64,000 nt of DNA from Photorhabdus noenieputensis (GTDB lineage Bacteria > Pseudomonadota > Gammaproteobacteria > Enterobacterales > Enterobacteriaceae), in contig NZ_RCWC01000009.1 in assembly GCF_018448935.1 (NCBI RefSeq), positions 1 through 64,000 of the forward strand. Direction: 5' to 3'. This document shows positions 54,868-64,000 of the stretch, one piece after another. The position numbers and the translations under genes were made by a program. Every line of letters begins with the position of its first letter. Within the stretch, counting starts at the first letter, position 1. The notes beneath the pieces are model-generated. The model was not told the DNA's origin. It saw only the letters and a list, made by a program, of their open reading frames with translations, and did no database searches.

Positions 54868-57129
54868 CTATTTAGTTACGTTAGTAGCAGAAGGTGGAGT
54901 CTCAACCTGTACCCGTTCAATACGCTGCAACCCACGAGGTAGAGGCGTTCCCTTACGACCACGTTCTGCCCGGAATTTCTGAAGATCTTCAGGACGCAGC
55001 GTCAATTTACGCTTTCCAAAGTAAAGTGTAATAGACGATTGTGGCGATAGTATCAATAACCAACTCAGCAGGTCATTTTCTACGGCTGACTGAACAGAAA
55101 TTATCTTATTCCCTTTCCCTTTAGAGAGCTGAGGCAAATCTGCAACCGGGAACATTAACATCCGGCCTGAGCTGGTAATTGCCAGCAGCATATCATCCTG
55201 CGGGTTAGTTATTTCCAGAGGCGTCATGACACGAGCATTTTCCGGTAATGTAATCAGTGCCTTACCCGCCCGGTTTTTAGCAACCAAATCACTAAAATTA
55301 CAGATAAAGCCATAACCGGCATCAGAAGCCATCAGAAACTTCTGTTCATCAAGTGCCATCAGTACATGCTCTACCGTTGCCCCGGCAGGCAAAGTCAGTT
55401 TCCCCGTCAGGGGTTCCCCCTGCCCTCTGGCAGAAGGCAAATCCCGCGTATCAAGCGAGTAACTGCGACCTGTTGTATCAATAAAAACAACCGGCTGATT
55501 ACTCTTACCTCGGGCTGCACCACGGAAGCTATCGCCCGCTTTGTAATTCAACCCGGCCGGATCGATATCATGACCTTTCGCGCTACGAACCCAACCCATC
55601 TCAGACAATACGATGGTCACCGGCTCAGAAGGTGTGATGTCATGCTCACTCATCGCTTTGGCTTCATCTCGTTCTCTCATTGGAGAACAGCGCTCATCAC
55701 CATAAGTGGCGGCATCAGCCATAATCTCTTTCTTCAACAGCGTGTTCAGTTTGCGCTCGGAGCCCAGAATCGCCTGTAACTTGTCTCGCTCTTTCGCCAG
55801 CTCATTCTGTTCGCCGCGGATTTTCACCTCTTCCAGTTTAGCTAAGTGGCGTAATTTCAGCTCAAGAATGGCTTCTGTTTGCATCTCACTTAAACCAAAA
55901 CGCGACATTAATACCGGTTTTGGCTCATCTTCACTACGGATAATGTGAATGACTTCATCAATATTAAGAAATGCGATCAGTAAGCCTTCCAGCACATGCA
56001 AGCGCTTAAGGACTTTCTCCAGACGATGGTTCAGACGTTTACGAACGGTTTCCCGGCGGAATATCAGCCATTCGGAGAGGATCTCAACCAGCCCTTTTAC
56101 GGTCGGACGGTTATCCAACCCGATCATATTCAGGTTGACGCGATAACTCTTTTCCAAATCTGTAGTGGCAAATAGATGATTCATCACCTGTTCCAAATCA
56201 ACCCGGTTTGTGCGAGGGACAATAACCAGACGAGTTGGGTTTTCATGATCAGATTCATCACGCAAGTCATCAACCATAGGCAGCTTTTTAGCCCGCATTT
56301 GGTTAGCGATCTGTTCCAACACTTTGGCACCAGAAACTTGATGCGGCAGCGCAGTGATCACGACATTGCCATCTTCTTTCAACCAAACAGCTCGCATCCG
56401 TACCGAACCACGGCCATTTTTATAAATCTTACGGATATCTTCGTGAGGAGTGATGATCTCCGCTTCAGTCGGATAATCAGGGCCTTTAACGTGTTCCATC
56501 AAATCATCAAGGGAACTCTGAGGCTTATCCAACAGTGTGACCAGCGCATTCGCCACTTCGCGAGCGTTATGGGGTGGAATATCTGTCGCCATCCCCACCG
56601 CAATACCGGTGGTGCCATTCAGCAAAATATTTGGCAGACGCGCCGGCAACATTTTCGGTTCCTGCAACGTGCCGTCAAAGTTTGGCACCCAGTCAACGGT
56701 ACCGTGGCCTAACTCAGTTAACAGCAACTCGGCATATTTGGACAGGCGAGACTCGGTATAACGCATCGCGGCAAAAGATTTGGGATCATCCGGCGCTCCC
56801 CAGTTTCCTTGTCCATCCACTAAAGGATAACGGTAAGAAAATGGCTGCGCCATTAGCACCATCGCTTCATAGCAAGCACCATCGCCATGTGGATGGTATT
56901 TACCCAGTACATCACCTACGGTACGGGCGGATTTCTTAAATTTGGCGGTATTGTTCAACCCCAATTCCGACATGGCATAAACAATACGGCGCTGAACCGG
57001 TTTCAAACCGTCACCGATAAAAGGCAGCGCCCTATCCATGATGACGTACATGGAGTAGTTCAGGTAGGCGGTTTCCGTAAATGAGTGGAGCGGCAATCGC
57101 TCCACACCATCGTGAGTTATCTCACTCAT
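54868..57129 (-). CDS. parC: DNA topoisomerase IV subunit A
   Basis: This 753-residue subunit is the DNA-cleaving half of topoisomerase IV, which unlinks daughter chromosomes. The catalytic Tyr lies in [13 protein letters not shown] near residue 124. The quinolone-determining loop reads [11 protein letters not shown], with Gly84 where E. coli ParC has Ser80; the nearby Glu (E. coli Glu84) is retained. The C-terminal beta-pinwheel repeats ([27 protein letters not shown]) are present. It lies 43 bp after parE and is cotranscribed with it. Confidence 0.97.
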   Translation of the reverse strand: MSEITHDGVERLPLHSFTETAYLNYSMYVIMDRALPFIGDGLKPVQRRIVYAMSELGLNNTAKFKKSARTVGDVLGKYHPHGDGACYEAMVLMAQPFSYRYPLVDGQGNWGAPDDPKSFAAMRYTESRLSKYAELLLTELGHGTVDWVPNFDGTLQEPKMLPARLPNILLNGTTGIAVGMATDIPPHNAREVANALVTLLDKPQSSLDDLMEHVKGPDYPTEAEIITPHEDIRKIYKNGRGSVRMRAVWLKEDGNVVITALPHQVSGAKVLEQIANQMRAKKLPMVDDLRDESDHENPTRLVIVPRTNRVDLEQVMNHLFATTDLEKSYRVNLNMIGLDNRPTVKGLVEILSEWLIFRRETVRKRLNHRLEKVLKRLHVLEGLLIAFLNIDEVIHIIRSEDEPKPVLMSRFGLSEMQTEAILELKLRHLAKLEEVKIRGEQNELAKERDKLQAILGSERKLNTLLKKEIMADAATYGDERCSPMRERDEAKAMSEHDITPSEPVTIVLSEMGWVRSAKGHDIDPAGLNYKAGDSFRGAARGKSNQPVVFIDTTGRSYSLDTRDLPSARGQGEPLTGKLTLPAGATVEHVLMALDEQKFLMASDAGYGFICNFSDLVAKNRAGKALITLPENARVMTPLEITNPQDDMLLAITSSGRMLMFPVADLPQLSKGKGNKIISVQSAVENDLLSWLLILSPQSSITLYFGKRKLTLRPEDLQKFRAERGRKGTPLPRGLQRIERVQVETPPSATNVTK

Positions 57130-57172
57130 TCGTTAATTTCCTCAGAATCTTCTTTGACTATCCCTGTGGGTG

Positions 57173-59095
<1,923 letters not shown>

Positions 59096-59140
59096 TTAAA
59101 GGGCTAATCAGTTTTGTATACTGTTGATAATACCAGTCGT

Positions 59141-59749
59141 TCAAACATTTTTGGCAAGTTTTTTCTCGCCATCATTAGAAAGCCCAAGAAAGTTGATGAT
59201 TTGTGGGAAATAGTGTTCAAACCCGATAAAGGCATGATTACCGCCAGATTCAATAGTTTGCTTACATAATACCAGATAAGCAACCGCCTGGCGGTAATCC
59301 AGTACCTCATCTCCGGTTTGCTGCAATAACCAGATAAGATCCGGTGACTCCAGCGGTTCAATCCGCATGATTTTCAGATCATGAATATGGCGCGGTTCCA
59401 ACGTATATCGTTGGTTGGTATAGGGGTTAATATTTTCCCCAAGATAATCCCGCAGTAACTCAAACGGACGCACGGCTGGATTGACAACGACAGCGGGCAA
59501 GCTGAAACATTGTGAGAGCCATATCGCCAGATAACCACCGAGAGAAGAGCCAACAATACCAAAATTATCCCCGGCCCGCTCCATCACCAAATTTTCCAGC
59601 AACTCAGCCACTTCTTCAGGATAAGGGGGTAACTGAGGTACCAGCATTTCAATGTCAGGGTGATGCTGATGCAGCCACGCTTTTAAGGCATTTGCTTTTG
59701 CAGACTGTGGAGAACTGTTAAAACCATGCAAATAGAGTAACGTTGACAT
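59141..59749 (-). CDS. yqiA: Esterase YqiA
   Basis: This 202-residue alpha/beta-hydrolase has the nucleophile elbow GSSLGG near residue 72. [18 protein letters not shown] at the start matches E. coli YqiA (193 residues), a carboxylesterase with activity on palmitoyl-CoA and nitrophenyl esters. I chose the ATG at 59749; the frame runs back to 59866 but the extra 39 codons do not fit the family. The C-terminus is about nine residues longer than in E. coli. It sits between cpdA and parE. Confidence 0.9.
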   Translation of the reverse strand: MSTLLYLHGFNSSPQSAKANALKAWLHQHHPDIEMLVPQLPPYPEEVAELLENLVMERAGDNFGIVGSSLGGYLAIWLSQCFSLPAVVVNPAVRPFELLRDYLGENINPYTNQRYTLEPRHIHDLKIMRIEPLESPDLIWLLQQTGDEVLDYRQAVAYLVLCKQTIESGGNHAFIGFEHYFPQIINFLGLSNDGEKKLAKNV

Positions 59750-59880
59750 CAGGCCGTGCCCCTTAATTGTGCGTAAATACCACCGGCCACTATGCTTCTG
59801 TACAACAAGCCACAAATGGTGAGGCTTGACAAATCCAATAAACAGAGAGTAACACAGCAACACCAAGAGACAAACACAAC

Positions 59881-60720
59881 CTAATATCCATCCGAATCTA
59901 AATCAGGGCAAAACTCATTGCTTTCCAGTCGATGGACCTGAGTTGCCAAACCAAATTCGCCATTATCGGCAACAGACAATTCGAGATAACGCCACCCCGG
60001 CGCGACCGTATCAAGCATAAAATTGGTACAATGTGGTTTGAATTGCACGCTTGTTGATGGTGTCGCCATCATACGGATGCCATTCCAATCCAGATCCATC
60101 TCCTGATGTATATGCCCACAAAGCATCGCCTTAACCCGTGAGTAACCTTGCAGATACTGGGCCAAAATATGTGAATTGCGCAAACTATGCTGATCCAGCC
60201 AGGTACAACCTGATGGTAATGGATGATGATGAAGCAGGATCACCGTATAACGTTCAGGGTACTGATCCAGGCACTTTTTCATCCATTCAAGCTGATATTC
60301 CGACAACTCCCCGTGAGGAACGCCCGGTACTTGACTATCAAGCATCAAAAGTTGCCAGTACTTACCGACTAAAATTTGTTTCGACGGAGAAACACCAGCC
60401 GCCGCCAAGGCATCCACCATCGCAGGCTGGTAATCATGATTACCCGGCAACCAGACACAAGGTGCCGGTAAACGGGCAATACCATCAGCAAAATGTCGAT
60501 AAGCTTCCAGCGACTGATCTTGCACCAAATCACCTGTCGCTACGATTAAATCAATATCAGCATTTTGCTTGAGTATGGCATCCAGCACCGCCTGGTAACT
60601 GCGATACGTATTGATACCCAATAAAGTATCTTCTTTGCTGGCAAAAAGATGCGTATCTGTTATTTGCAATATTTTGGCTGTGGTTCCCTCTACCACAGGC
60701 AGTTCAAACTGGCTTTCCAA
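59881..60720 (-). CDS. cpdA: 3',5'-cyclic-AMP phosphodiesterase
   Basis: This 279-residue calcineurin-like phosphoesterase hydrolyses cAMP. Metal-binding motifs in order: [31 protein letters not shown] and GHIHQE. The start codon is TTG at 60720 (protein start MESQFELP), with AAGGAAA just upstream. It is 99 bp from nudF; the E. coli gene yqiB that lies between them is absent. Confidence 0.94.
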   Translation of the reverse strand: MESQFELPVVEGTTAKILQITDTHLFASKEDTLLGINTYRSYQAVLDAILKQNADIDLIVATGDLVQDQSLEAYRHFADGIARLPAPCVWLPGNHDYQPAMVDALAAAGVSPSKQILVGKYWQLLMLDSQVPGVPHGELSEYQLEWMKKCLDQYPERYTVILLHHHPLPSGCTWLDQHSLRNSHILAQYLQGYSRVKAMLCGHIHQEMDLDWNGIRMMATPSTSVQFKPHCTNFMLDTVAPGWRYLELSVADNGEFGLATQVHRLESNEFCPDLDSDGY

Positions 60721-60819
60721 ATGGTTTCCTTGTCCTATAAGTCATCGGCGAGCATCATAACTCGTTTTAACGCAAGAGATCTGCTGACTGGCACACACTT
60801 CCCTTTTCTCGGTTAAAAA

Positions 60820-61461
60820 TTAGGAATTATCTGAATTCCACTCTTTTTTTAACTTTTCATGGTGTAATGCCAGCCATTGTATCGCAATAACTGAAGCGGC
60901 ATTATCAATAATTCCTTCTTCCATCCAATGATAAGCTTGTTCACGACTGACTACATGCACCCGAATATCTTCATGTTCACCAGACAATCCATGAATACCA
61001 GTCGCTGTCGTAGCATCCACTTCCCCCACCATCACCGAGATACGTTCCGTTGTTCCTCCTGGGCTGGAGAGATAACTCAACACCGGTTTGCAACGTTTAA
61101 CTTCAATCCCTGCCTCTTCCATTGTTTCGCGGCGCACCACCTGCTCCACCTCTTCGCCCTCTTCAATCATACCGGCAACAATTTCCAGTAACCACGGCGT
61201 TGCTTTCGTCTCTATTGCCGGAATACGTATCTGCTCTATCAATACAACCTCATCACGATGTGGATCATAAGGCAACAATGCACCAGCATGGCCCCGCTCA
61301 AAAACTTCACGGTTAACCTCTTCACTCCAACCACCCGCAAACAAGCGATGGCGGAAGCGGTAATTTGTCAGTTTAAAGAACCCATTGTATAAACTTTTTT
61401 TCGTGATAATTTCCACATCCTGCTTATCCAACATGACTGGTGTTGACGGCTTCTTATGCAT
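60820..61461 (-). CDS. nudF: ADP-ribose pyrophosphatase (Nudix)
   Basis: This 213-residue enzyme cleaves ADP-ribose to AMP and ribose-5-phosphate. The Nudix box is complete: GMIEEGEEVEQVVRRETMEE with the following AGIEV, residues about 92-116. The N-terminal LTNYRFRHRLFAGGWSEEV matches E. coli NudF (209 residues). AGGAG precedes the ATG. It is divergent from tolC as in E. coli and heads the nudF-cpdA-yqiA-parE group. Confidence 0.94.
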   Translation of the reverse strand: MHKKPSTPVMLDKQDVEIITKKSLYNGFFKLTNYRFRHRLFAGGWSEEVNREVFERGHAGALLPYDPHRDEVVLIEQIRIPAIETKATPWLLEIVAGMIEEGEEVEQVVRRETMEEAGIEVKRCKPVLSYLSSPGGTTERISVMVGEVDATTATGIHGLSGEHEDIRVHVVSREQAYHWMEEGIIDNAASVIAIQWLALHHEKLKKEWNSDNS

Positions 61462-61571
61462 AAAATTCTCCTAAATAGTTCCTTACTTGCTAGCCACTAA
61501 GATGATATTAATCAAGCGGAGTTAAAAAATTCATCCTTTGGTGGTGTAAAGTTAAGCTAAATTAAGGCAAT

Positions 61572-61617
61572 ATGGCACAAACGGCTACCTTTGGCTGATA
61601 GCATACTCTGCTAGAAT
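61572..61617 (+). promoter_or_regulatory. tolC promoter with marbox-like site
   Basis: ATGGCACAAACGGCTACCT (61572-61590) fits the MarA/SoxS/Rob consensus AYnGCACnnWnnRYYAAAY except near its last bases. A -10 hexamer TAGAAT follows at 61612-61617 within CTGCTAGAATC, matching the E. coli tolC promoter as I remember it. The marbox overlaps the -35 area, the class II arrangement. Confidence 0.55.
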
Positions 61618-61656
61618 CTGTAATATTTCGTTTTTCACCAAGGCAACGTAAGAGTC

Positions 61657-61782
61657 TATCCCAATAGGCGTAATTGGTGCAGGCCGTTCTTATAAATGAA
61701 CAGTGAACTCGGGCCGCGGGCAGCCCCCGGAGCATTCACTTTTTATCACAAAGCATGGCAAATAAAATAGCCTAATGGGATA
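61657..61782. repeat. 126-bp inverted-repeat element in the tolC leader
   Basis: The ends TATCCCAATAGGC and GCCTAATGGGATA are inverted repeats with one mismatch, 126 bp end to end. The middle has a second GC-rich dyad (GTGAACTCGGGCC to CCCCGGAGCATTCAC). It lies between the tolC promoter and start codon. Size and structure suggest a small nonautonomous palindromic repeat unlike ERIC in sequence. Confidence 0.55.
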
Positions 61783-61820
61783 AACAACGAGCAAAATAGC
61801 TGTGCAATCAAGGAATTACA

Positions 61821-63209
61821 ATGAAGAAACTGCTCTCCATTTTTATCGCTATGAGCCTGACGGGATTTAGTTCGATGGGTCAGGCTGAAGATCTTTTGCA
61901 AGTTTATAAGCAAGCAAAAGAGAGTAACCCTGAACTACGTAAATCAATGGCTGAACGTAATAAAGCTTTTGAAAAAATTAATGAATCCCGTAGCCCATTA
62001 TTACCCCAGTTGGAATTAAATACCGGATACTCCTATAACAGTGGTTACCGCGATCAACGTGACACAGAAAGCAATACATTGAATGCGAAGCTTGGCTTGA
62101 GTCAGACCATTTTTGATATGTCCAAATGGCGTCAATTGAATTTAGAAGAAAAAACGGCTGGTATTGCTGATGTTACCTATCAAAGCAGTGAACAAAAACT
62201 GATTCTGGATAGTGCAACAGCTTATTTCAAAGTACTGCGTACCATTGATACGCTCTCCTATATTGAATCTCAGAAAGCGGCCATTTATCGTCAGTTGGAT
62301 CAAACGACTCAACGTTTTAATGTCGGTCTGGTTGCAATTACTGATGTCCAGAACGCCCGTGCTAACTACGATGATGTACTCGCTCAGGAAGTTGCCAGCC
62401 GTAATGAACTGGACAATGCACTGGAAGCTCTGCGTCAGGTAACGGGGATTTATTACCCGCGGTTAGCCTCGCTAAATATTGATCATTTCAAAACACAGAA
62501 ACCAGAAGCGGTAGATATTCTGCTAAAAGAGGCGGAGAAACGTAATTTAAGTTTATTATCTGCTCGTTTAGGTCAGGATCTGGCCCGTGAACAAATCAAA
62601 GCAGCCCAAACCGGCCATATGCCAACTATTGATTTAGGCGCTTCTACCAATGTTTCAAATAGCCAGTTTCATGGTTCTAATCGTCAAGCAGGCAGCAAAG
62701 AAAGTGCCTATAGTGGCGAGAACAGCGTCGGCCTGACACTTCGTCTGCCAATTTATAGCGGCGGTGCCACCAGTTCCCGCGTTGAACAGGCACAATATGG
62801 TTTTGTCAGCGCCAGCGAACAATTAGAGAGCACCTACCGCAATGTGGTACAGACTGTCCGTTCTTCCTTTAACAACATATCTGCTTCCATCAGCAGTATC
62901 GACGCCTATAAACAGCTTGTTGTTTCGGCGCAAAGCTCACTCGACGCAATGGAAGCGGGTTATCAAGTTGGCACTCGCACCATTGTTGATGTACTGAATG
63001 CCACTACCAAGTTGTACGACGCCAAGCAAAAGCTATCCAATGCTCGCTATGATTATCTGATTAATCAACTGAATATTCAGCATGCACTGGGTACGCTCAA
63101 TGAGAAAGATTTAGTTGCTCTGAATAATTCGCTAGGTAAACAGCTCTCAACGTCCGCTAACAGCATTGTTCAGGAAACAGGAACCCCAGTAACATCTGTT
63201 CGTAACTGA
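61821..63209 (+). CDS. tolC: Outer-membrane efflux channel TolC
   Basis: This 462-residue trimeric outer-membrane tunnel serves RND/MFS/ABC drug pumps and type I secretion. The Sec signal peptide ends at GQAED (residue about 24). The two structural repeats are visible, with SRSPLLPQLELNTGYSY and RFNVGLVAITDVQNARANYD in the first half and GYQVGTRTIVDVLNATTKLYDAKQKL in the second. AAGGA lies upstream of the ATG. Photorhabdus-type products from the NRPS/PKS operon and toxins may leave through it. Confidence 0.96.
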   Translation: MKKLLSIFIAMSLTGFSSMGQAEDLLQVYKQAKESNPELRKSMAERNKAFEKINESRSPLLPQLELNTGYSYNSGYRDQRDTESNTLNAKLGLSQTIFDMSKWRQLNLEEKTAGIADVTYQSSEQKLILDSATAYFKVLRTIDTLSYIESQKAAIYRQLDQTTQRFNVGLVAITDVQNARANYDDVLAQEVASRNELDNALEALRQVTGIYYPRLASLNIDHFKTQKPEAVDILLKEAEKRNLSLLSARLGQDLAREQIKAAQTGHMPTIDLGASTNVSNSQFHGSNRQAGSKESAYSGENSVGLTLRLPIYSGGATSSRVEQAQYGFVSASEQLESTYRNVVQTVRSSFNNISASISSIDAYKQLVVSAQSSLDAMEAGYQVGTRTIVDVLNATTKLYDAKQKLSNARYDYLINQLNIQHALGTLNEKDLVALNNSLGKQLSTSANSIVQETGTPVTSVRN

Positions 63210-63237
63210 TTCTGTTATTCACTTTCACTAATTAACG

Positions 63238-63264
63238 GCCCGCCATAAAGCGGGCTGTTTTATT
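63238..63264 (+). terminator. Intrinsic terminator of tolC
   Basis: GCCCGC pairs with GCGGGC around a six-base loop and is followed by TGTTTTATTT, 28 bp after the tolC stop. Confidence 0.85.
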
Positions 63265-63330
63265 TCCAGCCAATAACAATTTATTCCGAAAGAAAACCCG
63301 ATATTTATCTTAATACAGAAAATATATAAC

Positions 63331-63732
63331 TCAGAAAAGTCCTTCAAATGGATTCCAGCTCTTGCTATTCACTGTTTCTTTCAAATAATAAGCATAATTA
63401 GCAGTAGTACTCCATATTGCCGCAAAACTAAACTGAGCCGCCAAAATAGCAGCAACAGGAAGCTCAATCCCCAGAACGCCTTCCATAACCCCCAATATCA
63501 TCATCACGACAACAGCGATTACAAGTAAAGTCAGATTTTTCCGCCATAATCCTAGAACAAAGAAGTAAATGAAACCAAAAAAGAAGGCAATAAAGTTCAT
63601 GTTCAACAACATACGACGCCTAGAGGGTTCTGCTTTCATGGCAGCTTTATGCTCAGGCGTTTTGGGGGCACCATTTTTCTCAAAGAATGCAAAACGCGTC
63701 TGCCACTTTTCTGGATATTGAATTTTATCCAT
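63331..63732 (-). CDS. DUF2628 small membrane protein
   Basis: This 133-residue protein has a soluble N-terminus (WQTRFAFFEKNGAP) followed by three hydrophobic segments (NFIAFFFGFIYFFVLGLW, LTLLVIAVVVMMILGVMEGV, LPVAAILAAQFSFAAIWS). It matches the DUF2628 family of inner-membrane proteins of unknown function, where the RFxFFxxHG-type N-terminus is common. It converges on tolC. The last 268 bp of the window hold nothing that I can identify. Confidence 0.75.
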   Translation of the reverse strand: MDKIQYPEKWQTRFAFFEKNGAPKTPEHKAAMKAEPSRRRMLLNMNFIAFFFGFIYFFVLGLWRKNLTLLVIAVVVMMILGVMEGVLGIELPVAAILAAQFSFAAIWSTTANYAYYLKETVNSKSWNPFEGLF

Positions 63733-64000
63733 GCTACTTAATTCCTTAATTAAAATAGAAAATACAACACCAATAATATAATAACACCAGTTATTAATTT
63801 AAGATTATATTCCTAAGATTATTTGCTGGAGATATAAAATAGACAATATAATTAGTAGATTCACTTACATTATCATGTTACATATTCAATCACCCTTAAT
63901 TTACCGGAATTCATGGAGGTTCGGATTAATACCATAAAATATCTATTACAGCACTAATTTTCTAAAAAATAGCGGTTTTTCAGCATCAAAACCAGATTAA

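Overview
The window looks like a Photorhabdus chromosome segment, or that of a very close entomopathogenic relative. The right half keeps the Escherichia coli order exbD-exbB-metC-yghB-dkgA-ftsP(sufI)-plsC-parC-parE-yqiA-cpdA-nudF-tolC. The DNA is AT-rich, carries four 127-bp ERIC palindromes, and has type VI secretion effector/immunity debris and an assembly-line gene cluster typical of that genus. The genus assignment is inference from gene content.

Region 1 (580-17065, all minus strand) is a nine-gene hybrid NRPS/PKS operon that I cannot match to a named product. In transcription order it encodes a stand-alone condensation protein, a KR-ACP protein whose KR has lost its catalytic Ser and Tyr, a C-A-T NRPS, a KS-(degenerate AT)-KR-ACP PKS, a KS protein, an ACP-aminotransferase protein, and three small enzymes: a nucleoside-deoxyribosyltransferase fold, a dihydroorotate-dehydrogenase fold and a creatininase fold. 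Both PKS modules lack a working AT, and there is no thioesterase. The expected chemistry is a condensed amino acid, ketide extension, and a beta-amino group installed on the carrier protein, followed by unusual tailoring.

Region 2 (17617-22636, minus) is an orphan type VI cassette. It holds a truncated VgrG with a transthyretin-like tail, a VRR-Nuc/PD-(D/E)XK effector, two TsiV (DUF3396) immunity genes, and a third immunity fragment joined directly to a beheaded PAAR gene. An SmvA-like exporter and a DUF1062 gene follow, with ten perfect 7-bp repeats in their upstream region. Then come a lipoprotein RNase T2 and cpdB.

Region 3 (28892-37996) starts with 1.7 kb of extremely AT-rich DNA leading into one gene that fuses a class I lysyl-tRNA synthetase to an aldehyde-dehydrogenase-type reductase. 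This is the most unusual single protein in the window. rdgC, a methyltransferase, a Fic protein and a broken AbiEi-like gene follow.

Region 4 (37999-45896) holds two tandem GH39-like genes, a divergent LysR/MFS pair and an XRE-ImmA protein. Region 5 (46004-63732) is the core block, interrupted by ERIC elements and by a prlF antitoxin whose yhaV toxin partner is dead. A marbox-type promoter and a 126-bp inverted-repeat element precede tolC.
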